Of a stretch of 64,000 nucleotides of DNA, positions 45,968-56,979 are shown in pieces; position 1 is the first letter of the stretch; every line of letters starts with the position of its first letter. A model generated the notes under the pieces. It was not told where the DNA came from. It saw only the letters and a program-made list of their open reading frames with translations, and searched no databases. The position numbers and the translations under genes are program-made. The DNA is taken from the NCBI GenBank assembly GCA_020747065.1, contig JAGMVK010000007.1, positions 1,178,001 to 1,242,000 of the forward strand. The letters run 5' to 3'. Source of the DNA: Cadophora sp. MPI-SDFR-AT-0126. Taxonomy: Eukaryota > Ascomycota > Leotiomycetes > Helotiales > Ploettnerulaceae.

Positions 45968-46494
45968 CTACAGCTTCGCCTTTATGCTTTGTGCCCGCTT
46001 CAAGACAGGCTCTAACCGGGTCGCTTTCATGACATCTCCCTTAACTTTCAACTTTCCTGACATGAACAGCCTTTGTGCGTTTGCCTTTCCAGAGACCAAC
46101 TTGCCGAATTCTTCATCTGAGAGGGAGAGGGTCACTGTTGCAGTGCGTGTTAGCCTGTGCTCCGGAGCAAAAATGTACTGCCTGTGCCATTTCTCAGACT
46201 TCCAAGTCGAGGATCACGTACCTGTTGGCTTCTCTCCGAGTCCCTTTCCAACTTCTCCCTTATTCTTGAGGTCGATGTGCCAGCTCTCTGTCTCACCGGC
46301 TGTGTTCTTCAATGTGAAGGCGAATACAGCGTTTGCTTGCTTGATAGCATCCTTGCGCTCAGCATCCGAAGACTTAAGAGTATCGTTGATGGTATCAAAA
46401 GCCCCAGAGGAAGGGAAAGCGTCTATGTAGCATTGGTACTTGTCCGAAATATGAAGGATCTTACATTCCCAGACTTACTGTTCTTGAGAGACAT
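45968..46494 (-). CDS. SCP2-type lipid-transfer protein with peroxisomal AKL signal (POX18-like)
   Basis: A 127-residue single SCP2 domain protein, as in yeast POX18-type proteins induced on fatty acids. Exons on the minus strand: 46479-46494, 46222-46422 and 45968-46134. Domain signatures are FTLKNTAGETESWHIDL, VTLSLSDEEFGKLVSGKAN and RLFMSGKLKVKGDVMKATRLEPVL. The protein ends AKL, a good type-1 peroxisomal targeting signal, so it probably binds lipid or acyl-CoA in the peroxisome matrix. The five-codon first exon is needed to start the protein. Its 3' end is duplicated as a fragment at 41747-41801, across the recombinase gene. Confidence 0.9.
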
Positions 46495-48288
46495 GATGGG
46501 TGATTTACGTGTTTGTTAGAGGTTGCAAAGGCAATTCGCGAAAGTGTATCTGGTTGTGGCTGAGAGGAATAAATGGAATCGATGGATGGAGAATGGAGAG
46601 ATTCGCGGTGTAATTAAGATGAAGTAGGTGTAAGGTAAGGTAAGGTGAAGAAAAGAGGAGATAGTTTTGATTTCTTACTTGCTCGTGCCTTTCCGAATCT
46701 CGAGTCGGTCTCACTTCCGTGCCCAGACTGCATGTGAAAGGACCTCGGCCCAAAACAACGCTTAACCACATGCAGGACAAATCTGGGGAAGGGAAGCCAA
46801 CTTTGTGCTGGCACCCCTGGCCTAGCCTGGTCAACACTTCAAGACGACGAGGGAAGGGCAGTTGATATCATCATCACTCACTGCATCTGATCGTCGAAAC
46901 TAAGGTGATAGTAGATTCGGGAATTGTTCCTCGGCAGGCTTCTCTTTCTAACTGTGAGGCATTCATTCATCCGTCCAGGAAGGTACCTGGCACCATTCCT
47001 CTGCCGAGCAATACAACAACATATCCAGGCTCGAATTAATAAGTGCCGAGGACTTGTACTATTCTTCCTCCGGCGAACGTATGCTCCGAAAATTCAAGAC
47101 CAAGCCATGCTGGCTTCAAAGTCAAGGATTACTGGCAGTTTCACAGGGCCTGAAGAAAAAGAGAAATGGTCTAAATTTCTCTTGTATGTGCATGTTGCAC
47201 TTCCGCTCTCCTTTTCTGCCCTCCAAAGGCAGTCATTCAACTTCACCGTTAAGTTGCTTCAGATCCTATGCGCGTCCTTGTCTTTTAACTCAAGCTAATG
47301 AGCACCGATGCCGAGTGATTATCTGTTGCCAACTTTCTAAACTTTCATCCTCTGCAAACCGAACAACAGCAGCCTCAAGTTTGAATATTCCGTTCTGAAG
47401 GAACCTACAGCGACCATATCTTTAACATAGTACCCGATAGGCAAAGCAGGACTGTTGATGGTGCGTCATGTTTAGAAGTGGTGCCTAGGAAGTTTTTAGA
47501 CTGTCTCCTGGTACTGCGAGGGCAAGATATCATGCCAAACTACTTCTGAAGTAAATAAGAGTCAAGGAAAGGGACACTACTGATCAAGCAGAGAGGGGGG
47601 TTGTTGGATTTGCAAGCTTTGGAGATATAGCAAGGAGTATTGTGGATGGGTGGAGCAGATCGAAATGCGTGATGAGCAGTGGGATAATAATCAAAGATAT
47701 TTGAGTCTTCGAACTGCAAAAACATGACAGGTGTGAAGCAAACGTCATCGAACATCTCAAACCAATATGTAGTACTTGATGCTACCAAATATCATTGAAC
47801 CGCTGGAATTCAGAGTATCGGTCTATTGTGTAGGCCGGTGGAGAATCAGAAGCCCTTGCTGTAGCTGTCTTTGTTGCGCGACAGTGTTCCAGTTCCAGGC
47901 AAAGTGAGCCGAGAAGTCCATTCCTTCACATCATGTGTTTTTCAACCTTCCCGCAACTTTGCAGGATTTAGGGGTATACTCTGCGTTTGTTATGCGTCTG
48001 CCTGGCGAACGAAGAGCCCTTATGCGAGGTTTCCGACCAGAAGTTCGGATCCACATAAAGTCAGCTATTCGTGTACTGCTGTTGGACAAGTTTCTGATGA
48101 TTTGTTACGAAACATTGTGCCCTTGACCTTCGGGTTGGTCTTCTCGGCCTGTTATAGTGCATATTCCGGACTGATCCTCAATCCACCAGCCACTCATCGC
48201 CCTTCAGCAGCCAGAATAGACCTCTAGTCGTCGTTTCCACTGACCATGGCAGCCTCACAGCCCCAAGTTTCATGGGCTTCCCAACCTC
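46495..48288. other. Intergenic region, no gene recognised
   Basis: 1.8 kb upstream of the SCP2 gene. It includes a short GGTAA repeat near 46630-46650. ORFs at 47054 and 47871 (plus) lack any domain, and neither strand gave a spliced model. Confidence 0.5.
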
Positions 48289-48905
48289 TCAATGATCATC
48301 CTCCTCAAGTTCCTTGATGTACATACGGGGCTCCCCAGCTTTCGGACGATACTGCTCAAGCTCTTCCAACAACTCTTCAATATCCCTTCGCAGATCCCCA
48401 TTCGTATCCAAATCTGGTAGCTAAAGCATGTCAGATCGAGTCCACCCCGGGAGTTGAGGTGAGGTAGAGTACAAACCTGACCGGCGATCTTCAAAGCTTG
48501 CTCTAACGCGGTCTTGGCTCCGTAGAAGTACGAACAGGAGGAGAGGAGCTGGAGCGTTAGACATCTGATGATGGGAGGGAGGTTTCGCTGGCGGAGCAGA
48601 TCCATACATTTCTCCCTGCAGGCAACGTAGCGTCTGGCTTCGTACTCTGTTCGTGCCTGGGAAGTGTTAGCACAGTATTTTGCATGGGCAGATCGGGAGG
48701 TACTGCCTACAGCTTGGAATCTTCGCTGGATGTGTTGCTCGGGGGGTGTCTGGGGACTGCCAGAGTTTCCGCCATCTCTGTCATTTGTTGCTGGGCTTGA
48801 TGAGGAGCCACCTGGTACTTGTTCGTTCTTCATGGTGTTGTGAGAGTTTTCAGCGGGGGCTTCGATGCAGTCTTCGAAGATATCCTCGTCATCTGGTGAT
48901 GCCAT
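48289..48905 (-). CDS. Hypothetical acidic protein with TPR-like helices
   Basis: A 186-residue protein; exons on the minus strand are 48477-48905 and 48289-48420, joined in phase 0. It starts MASPDDEDIFEDCIEAPAEN, then has a Ser/Pro/Gly-rich linker. Next comes a helical block, ARTEYEARRYVACREKCMDL and LPPIIRCLTLQLLSSCSYFY, reminiscent of one or two TPR units. It ends with an acidic coiled tail, DLRRDIEELLEELEQYRP. I do not recognise an exact family; a small TPR-like scaffold is the best guess. The clean splice and the amphipathic helices argue that it is a real gene. Confidence 0.65.
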
Positions 48906-50354
48906 GCTGCTTGTGTCTGGATTCCTCGAGATCTTTGAAATGAGGTTGATGCTGGAGGATGTGCTATTTTCAAATTCACCTTCTTGAAGTATCGTACTTT
49001 GGCGGTTGCTAGTTTGTTTGCCAGTTTAGTGACCGAGCAGGGCAAACATCACTGTAGCCAACTTGAACCCGAATGCCCCGCTGCTCGGTTCAAGACAGGT
49101 GGGAACGGATTGCAATAGAATTTCATGCTTTTGCCTAGCTACCTGACTGTAAGCTGCCTAGATTATGGGGGAAGTGACGCTTGCCGCTGCTGGCAGGGGC
49201 CAAAGACTGTACAGCCATCGTCGGAACCAAACCGCATCCTCAACGCTCGAACCTGGGTCCTTCAACCTATCTGGTACGGGATTGTCATTTGTCTGCAGCA
49301 GCAAGATCCTCTCAGTCCCTCACTCCGACTTCTCCAGGCATCCAGTCATGTGCAGTGTCCATCTTGTTTCCCAATGGCTCTCTAGCCGATCATACCTGGG
49401 GACTCTGATCCGAATTCGCAAGGCCGTCGCAAAGTATGTATTGAACTAGACACAGTTGGAGTTCGATCTCAAGCGCCGCATTTGAGCAGGTGGCGGGCTG
49501 TACACCAGCAGATCGATGTGAGGTAGGTAGATAATGTCAAGTCTTGAATTGCCTCGAATTCGAGCGAAACTCTTCCCGAGTCGAAGCCGATCAGCAGGAA
49601 GCGACCTTCTTCACAGTTCTGGCAAGCCAGGATTTGCAATGAAGGGTTCGCGTCAACGAGAGGCAGTGTAAGACTCGTGACACAGTGGGAAGAGACACTG
49701 GCAAGCCAGGAGGTCGATTCCCAGGGCAAAAAATAAGTATAATCAAAGTTCCAGGCATTGCCTGGATTTCAGAGATTAAACTGAAAAGAACAGATCTAAG
49801 AGTGCCAGTCAGTATATTGGTAAGGCGTGTTGGGGGATGTGAATCACTCACACTACACTTGATCTAAGCCAATAGGCAAAGAGAGCTGGAGAAGAAAAAA
49901 GAGATTTTGGAAGGGAGGAGGTCGAGAAGATATACAAAACTGTGGTGGCCCGTGCACGAGCGAACGCACTAAGAGTTTGCTGCGTTTGCATGGTCACCTG
50001 ACCTTCTTTAACGAAGACTCTGTGTTCTTCCTTTTCATTTCCTTACCTTCCATTCCCCTGATCATTCACCACCGCACACAATCAACTAGAATGTCCCTCC
50101 CATTGCAAGTTCTCATCCGCATTCAATTTCAAAGTGATCGATCGATCCTATATTACCGAGTTCAACAAGTGAGAGACAGGAGCTCTCATTCACCCATACA
50201 CAGTTTGCCCCGGGATGTCGGGTGTTGGGAGGAGTCTTGCCGTGTTCTCCCACCAGACTCGCTGCTCCCACTTCACTGCGCCGAAAAGAATATTTTCCAA
50301 ATATAATAGCACGTATCCGGCGTATTTCTTATGCTTTTTATTCGCTGTTTTTGA
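48906..50354. other. Intergenic region, no gene recognised
   Basis: 1.45 kb. A short direct repeat, CTGGCAAGCCAGGA, occurs near 49620 and 49698; it is itself partly palindromic. No supported coding sequence was seen. Confidence 0.5.
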
Positions 50355-52576
50355 TCAATAGAGAAGGATCTTCTCAGTCACTCCACCTCCATCGAAAGCC
50401 TCTCCGTCCATTACTCCGTCGACATACGCTTCTCCAACAAGTTGGTACATACTACCATACGGCTTCAAGATAAAAGGCACCTGCAGCCCCGCGAAGATTC
50501 CTACTCTGTCTCCCTCATTCATATCCATCGGCCCCAAGCCCAAATAACCCTTCTCAGTGACGAACGGTTTTCTGCCTCTGCATCGAAGTCCCACATCTCC
50601 AATATACCTGAAGCCTCCTACATCTCCAAAGGCCCCATGGTCAACCCTGGGTGGAAGTCCATTCTGTTCTAGCATGTCCAAGAATCCAGATTTCTTGAGT
50701 TCTTCCTCTTCAGCGCCGATCCATTGCACCATGGAGGCAGCAGTCAGCCCTTTCTCTGTTGCACGTGCCCATTTTCCTGTTTCATCGACACAGAAGTCCG
50801 CTGTGGTACTACGAAACACAGCCAGCATACGCTCGTCGTCACTTCTATATGCCCCAGTACGCTGCTTACTCAAATCGTTTAGCACCCGGATCCATTCTCT
50901 CACCCATGCGACCGCATCTCTACTCTTCTCCGCTATCTCAGAGTACGTGGTCCCGATTGCTGCGATCTTGTCAAGTATCAAGCCATCAATGGAACATACA
51001 GTCTCCTCCTTGTCCGTCCAAAAGAATTGTACCCGAGCAGCTGAGGATGATCCACATGCAAGGTATTGTGGTGAAAGTACAGGTTCATTTATGCTCATGG
51101 TAGCTTGCAGTTGCAGTCTCAGCGGAGTTGACCAGTCTGGAACCCAAGATGGAAGTCCAGGTATCAATTTTGGAGATTGGCAGAGAGACAGTATGGGTAG
51201 ATAGCCTTGGATTATCATCGCCATAGTGAATTCCGTGTAGATCTCGGCGCAAGAAAGTGCGTAGTCAGGTATCAACCTCAGGGCATTTCTCTCTGCAACC
51301 CGTTTGAGGACATCGTAGTCAGATGCTATCCCCAGGAGACCGTAGATCTTGTCCTTCGGGTTTGTTGCTTGGAGACTGTGTTCTCTCTGCATCATCGACT
51401 GAGTGTGTTCAACGCAAGTCATCCTCAACAAAGACATGAGGGTATATGGTGCCTTTTGGATGTTTTTCCTGATGCCCAACATCATTTTCGGCCTTGGATC
51501 AAAATTGGCCTCTGCAACTGCAGATTCATACTCGGTCAATTTGCGGTCGTCGGCTCGGATACCCGTCAAGATGACATCGCGATATGTGGTGAATGTCGCC
51601 AACGCAGAAGTACATTTCCTTCTGGTCAACGTCTTCTTGCCGCACAAGAACCCGACTGCTTTCGCGAGCGCAAACTCTTGTAGCACCCAGATACGAGACC
51701 ACCACTTGCGCTTGAAGAAAGCAGCCATTGCCTCAACAGGAAAGAGCATATCAGCATCATGACGATCGCTAACACTGTAATAGAGATTATTAGTCCATAG
51801 TTGAGCGACTTTAAGCTCTTTGCCAGAATCCTGTTCTTCTTTCACATGATACATGATGTTTCCTCCATCAGCAATTTTCCCTTTGTCTCTATATTCCACG
51901 TGTTTGATAGCTAGTTCGCACCATTTGGTATGAACTGGTGTTTCCAGGCGTTCCATCCCACAAGCCTGGGCTTCTCCGCCCAGGTGATTGAGGTAGTCCA
52001 TGACCATGTCGCTCGTGTCGTCTGCTGGACCAAGCCAGATTGTGACATGATGGGCTTTTTTGTAGATTTGACCCATCATCTGGACTCTCGAGAAAGTATT
52101 TGATGTCAGCTTAGTATTTCAAGACGGATTTGAAGTGAAGAATTCAAGTCGACTTGTGGAAGTGAAGCATGAGTCACAAATTTCCTCTCAAACCAACCCA
52201 GAAGAGCAAGAAACTGTACGGCTAGCACTCACTGATGACTTTTCTCTGCATCATCTTTTTGATTTATACAAATAGCGTCTACCCAGAGGTCTCTGACGAG
52301 GCCGGCTCGCATATGGACCAAGGCCGAGTGCAGGTTGGAAGTCACTTGGAAAGTAGCATTGTTCAAATAGATCGGAAGCGTGTCGTTCGCATCTCCCCAA
52401 GTGTAGGAAAGCGCCACATAGTCGGCGGCTTGAGCGAGAGGTACTATCTTGAGATCACAGTATATTTCTGCTGTTCTCAGAGTTGAAGGATGCGATTCCT
52501 TGCCGGGTCGTTGAACCGAGATCAGTCTGATATATCGACTCGAGTCGGGCAGTGGTGTGTACTTGAAGCTTGTCAT
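50355..52576 (-). CDS. Heterokaryon incompatibility (HET) domain protein
   Basis: A 691-residue HET-domain protein. Exons on the minus strand: 52233-52576 and 50355-52086. The start is the ATG at 52576 (MTSFKYTPLPDSSRYIRL); the open frame further upstream begins only at a TTG. HET motifs are intact: YVALSYTWGD, LWVDAICINQKDDAEKSHQ and, across the intron, VQMMGQIYKKAHHVTIWLG. HET domains are TIR-like and trigger incompatibility cell death in non-self fusions. No NACHT or repeat domain is attached; the C-terminal 500 residues are the usual variable region, with DKIYGLLGIASD as a recurrent element. Partner and specificity are unknown. Confidence 0.92.
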
Positions 52577-54201
52577 GGTAAGGTTTTCAATGAAGGATGG
52601 TCCCAAGGAAGGGCTTTGTTCTCAACATTGGGGTTGAAATGGATATCAGAATCAGGCTCTAATCTAGGACTCCGAAAGGAACACATGGCGTTCGTCACAT
52701 GGACAATAACCCTGGAAGCCCCGCCTCCTGGCACACCCAGGCAGACCAACACAATAATTTGATGGAGAAGCGTCATTTACGTACTAGATTTTAGTTATGT
52801 CTTTTGATACATCGATTCATCATCTACCATAGATAGATTGCAGATCTCGTCTAATTCATTCTTAGTTTTACTTGCAAGATTGGAGTATCGGCATTGCTTT
52901 CTTGGTTCCTAGGCATTATTCTTTTCAGGTATTTAGTGATTTTGAATATGATTTATCTTAGAGGTGATACGAGGAATTGAAGCGACTTCTTTTACTGTAA
53001 GTATTTCAAGTTCCCTGATATAACATCGTGGTTGACGTTGACCCAGAATCTGCTGGTTTTCTTTATCATCAGCTGACTGGCACATAGACCGGGAAATTAT
53101 TGTCGGCTTACTGTAAGGAAAGTTATACCGGCTTGTACGAGCCAAGATTCTCGAGAATATGCAAATTCTCCCCTGCTATTTGGTAAGGAGTGTAGCTTGA
53201 GCGTTGAAATAGACAGAGCAAAAAAAGTTATGCGAGTGCGACATACACAGTGAAGTATCTCCATCACGTACAGGATTTCAGAAACATGTCATTCATCTGG
53301 CATAAATGTCCTTGGATTACAAGACAACCATAATAGTCTGGCTTGAATATTCAACTATATTCTTCAAGGACTTCTAAACTCTAAAAACGAGTTGGTCATC
53401 TGAAACGATGGAGTATGTAAACAAAGAATTCTAAGGAAGCCTCTTTTGGAGCAAAACTCGCTAACCGAGGCCTACCTCCGTCCTGCAGCAAAACTTCCCA
53501 CCTCGACAAATCACTTCAAAATGTACAGTACATGCCGCTGGAACTCTGAGTTCACTAAGAGATCGCCAAATTATACCGTTTGTTTTTCTAGCTCATCAAA
53601 ACGCCCAAGACCATTCCGTATTTGTGAAGTGGCTGGAGGGTACCGCGAATGCGCAAGCGGCCGCGTAAGGCTAGACCCACCTTCTATTCATGGAAGCTGG
53701 CACTCCCGCAAAGCTTATTTTCTCCCAACGGTGAGGTTGCTTGGAGATATGGGCGAGAGGACGTGATACAGAAGTACCATGTAAGATACCTTTCGTTGAA
53801 TCTCGATAAGTTCTGGTTCAGATAGAATGTTGGCAACCTGTTGTATTAAATACCTAGAAATTAACCACTTGCACAGCTCACCTTGCGTGGTACGAATGTG
53901 TCGTCAGCCCCTAAACTTCGATAGATACCCACAGCTACGTATCATTAGATCCACAGCATTCGTACTCATCAGAAACAAACACTAGGTGAGCGAATTCTTG
54001 TACCCTAGCCACAAGACGGATCGAGAAGACTTCATCGCTAAAAAAGCCTTATAAATCGAGCTTCCGCCCCTGATGGATACGCGCAGAACGGATAGGCTTC
54101 GAGTAATCTATTCAACCACTCTCTTTCTTTGAGTTCAATCCACGCTCGCTTTTCTCATACTCTTACTTCTTGATTCATTGTCTCTTCTCCTTTTTGCCAA
54201 C
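52577..54201. other. Divergent intergenic region (HET / Crh)
   Basis: 1.6 kb, AT-rich in the middle (about 52790-53420). No coding signal was seen; the frame at 53446-53766 has no domain. The Crh promoter elements are listed separately. Confidence 0.5.
54050..54056 (+). promoter_or_regulatory. TATA-like box of the Crh transglycosidase gene
   Basis: TATAAAT lies 146 nt upstream of the ATG at 54202, followed by a CT-rich leader (about 54117-54199). Position and sequence fit a core promoter. Confidence 0.45.
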
Positions 54202-55376
54202 ATGAGATCTCAGGTTTCATCCATCGCGGCCACCGCTCTGACTCTCTCGTCGTTTGCTTTGGGTCAAACATACACAGACTGCAATCCATTGACAAACACT
54301 AGTACGTTTCAAATCCAATCCATGTTTCTGTTCAGTACTGAAGTTGTATAGCCTGCCCGAGTGATCCAGCCCTCGGTAAAACTGTTACCATCGATTTCAC
54401 CGAAGGAGAGAGTTCTTATTTCACAGCCGATGATGGGACAATGATCACATACGGCACAGATGGCGCCGAGTTCATAATCACTTCAGACGGCCTTGCCAAG
54501 ACCATCGTCAGTAATGACTACATATTTTTCGGCAAGGTTTCGGTAGCTTTGAAAGCAGCAAATGGAACCGGTGTTGTGAGCAGTTTCGTCATGGAGTCGG
54601 ACGACCTTGATGAAATCGACTGGGTAAGACCTGTTCGCAGAATATCTCCAGTCCAAATCTAACAAGCACAGGAATGGCTCGGGGGAAACTCAACAATTGT
54701 CGAAACGAACTATTTCGGCAAAGGCAATACCACCAACTACGACAGAGCAACGTACCCACCTTGCAACGACCCTCAAGAGATCTGGCACATCTACACAATC
54801 GACTGGACTTCCGAGTACATCAAATGGTACGTCGACGGCGAGTTGCTTCGCACCTTACTATATGCCGATGCCTTGGATGGAAAGAACTTCCCCCAGACAC
54901 CCATGAAAGTGAAGATGGGGAACTGGGTCGGTGGCGGTGCAGACTCATCTGAAGGAACTGTTGAATGGGCAGGTGGATACACAGACCTGGACGATGCCCC
55001 TTTCACCATGTATGTAAAGAATGTCACGATCGAGGACTATACCACCTCCGGATCCGAGTACACGTATGGAGATCAGACTGGATCATACACATCGATCGTC
55101 ATCAGCGGAAACTCAACATCCAACAACACGACACATGAAAGTACTACATCCACATCATCTGCCACGACCTCAAACAGTACAAAGTCCAACGTTGGGACTT
55201 TAACCTCAAATAACGCCACTGTGTCGTCGATCTCAGACTTATCATCGTCTACATCTTCCACAACATCAGCTTCGGCCACAACCTCGGTGCTCACCAGTGC
55301 CGGCGTTGCAAATGAAGCCAGCGTGAGTCTATTATTTGTATGCTTGGCTCTCAGAGCCGCGCTTTTCGGTATTTAA
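54202..55376 (+). CDS. GPI-anchored GH16 cell-wall transglycosidase (Crh family)
   Basis: A 358-residue Crh-type GH16 enzyme that links chitin to beta-glucan in the wall. Exons: 54202-54301, 54352-54623 and 54672-55376. Features in order are a signal peptide ([17 protein letters not shown]), [20 protein letters not shown], and the GH16 catalytic motif DEIDWEWLGG, which forms across the second intron and carries the nucleophile and acid/base Glu. Then come [32 protein letters not shown], and [23 protein letters not shown] Ser/Thr-rich tail of about 90 residues follows, and a C-terminal hydrophobic segment ([17 protein letters not shown]) fits GPI anchoring. No CBM18 module is present. Confidence 0.93.
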
Positions 55377-56979
55377 CCTGGTCATATTTGTTACCAAGGG
55401 AAGTTCTTGTACATTATAGCAAACTGTATTTTTTCTGAAAGAATTTGACATAGATTAGAATCCAGTAATTCGAAAGAGGATATTTGACAGAAGAAAATCA
55501 GTAAGTACTGAGCTACGAACATCTTAAGCATCGCACTAAGGCAACAATTTGAGAGACTTCGTACACCGAGTGTGGTCTCAAGATCTGCTCTTCGAGGACT
55601 TAACGCTCCACACATCGAAGAAACTTCGGTCCGTGGATATTTTCATGGAGCTGCCATCAACTTGCACTGGTCTTGATGCCAAGAGACCGTACTGCCGCGG
55701 ATTTGGCTTGCCTCGGCCGCTTCTCCCATGACTCGAGGAGGAACAGAAATTCCTCAGCCTCTTCGGTAGGGGCGCCGTTCCCAAGGAATTGCTGTCAGCC
55801 CCCTCCGAAATGCTGCCGACGTCTCATTCCACTCGCTACCCCGGTATACCCCGCCAAACATCAACACAAAGGCCCCACCCCTCCACAATCCGAACTGACT
55901 CTGGGGCTAGGGTTTGCAGCACGGATACCATCGAGGCGTCCACACTGAGCTTTTGGCGCCTCAATCCAGATTTGTGGCGTATATTTCTCCAATACGACGT
56001 ATTCGCAGACAGAGAAATTTATCCGACCATAATCTTGCAAGAAAAGTGCCCTAATGCAGACTGCTTATGGCGCCATGGAGGTACTTAGATGAGGGGAAGC
56101 AATGTTGATGCCCACTTACTGGATGCAAAACCACAGATCAGAAGGCACAACGATCCCGTGTCTCTCCAGTTCTTCGGCAAGATTGTTGGAATGATGCTGC
56201 CAAGTCTCGCCGGAACCTTTGACTTGCAGGAAGTGGCTTGACGAACAGCCGATGTTTACCCTTTGCTCTGGGGTTGGTACTCCGGAGTAGTTATACCTGG
56301 GAACGGTTTCCTCTGAATTTTCCCCCGCTTGTTACTAGTCGCAGGGTTCCCCTCATTCTATACTCGCTTGGGTCATGAGGGGTCAATTATTTCCAACTTG
56401 CTCTGCGAGAGAACATTCTTGTAAGTGGGATGTAAGGCATGGTGCATACTATCCGTGTTCATATGGACGGGATTTTTCAACAGACCACTATGTCGAACGG
56501 ATCTTGCTTTAATGGAAGACAATCCTATAGAGGGCAGATGGATGGTTTGAATTTCTTTTGAAGTTTAAGAAGCCCAGAAAGATTTCCTTAGAAATTACGT
56601 CCGGATATCGGAGTTATTGAACATCGGATGAACCGTCCTAAGTAATTTGTCAATGACGCATCCCGCCCTGAATCGTTGCGAGCAGTATCTGGTCGCTTTG
56701 AGTTTCAAGTCGGCCCTTCTTCACAGGTGCTAGTATGTGGAGTCGCCTAGTCCACCAGTTCTCTGGACCGTGTCGAGATAGTAGAGCAAAAGCGTGGCAA
56801 AACATGCCGTGAAGTTGATATGGACGATGTACCGACCATGAGGTTGCTAGAAAATCTGCTGTCAAAGAGGGCATGCGAGATGTCTTGGCTGGGACTTGAA
56901 AGTCTATAAGTACCTGCGGTTTGCTCTTCCAGGGAAGTCGCCAGGGCATCTCAGTCTGATCCTTCCATCTTCGGGCATC
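55377..56979. other. Intergenic region, no gene recognised
   Basis: 1.6 kb between two plus-strand genes. Short frames at 55673-56088 and 56650-56949 have no recognisable features. Confidence 0.5.

Noticed and set aside
46495..48288. Plus-strand ORFs at 47054 and 47871 as genes
   Set aside because: No domain, no plausible start context, and composition typical of non-coding sequence.
52577..52606. Ten extra N-terminal residues for the HET protein
   Set aside because: The upstream codon is TTG. The ATG at 52576 has a good context and gives the usual MTSFKY start.
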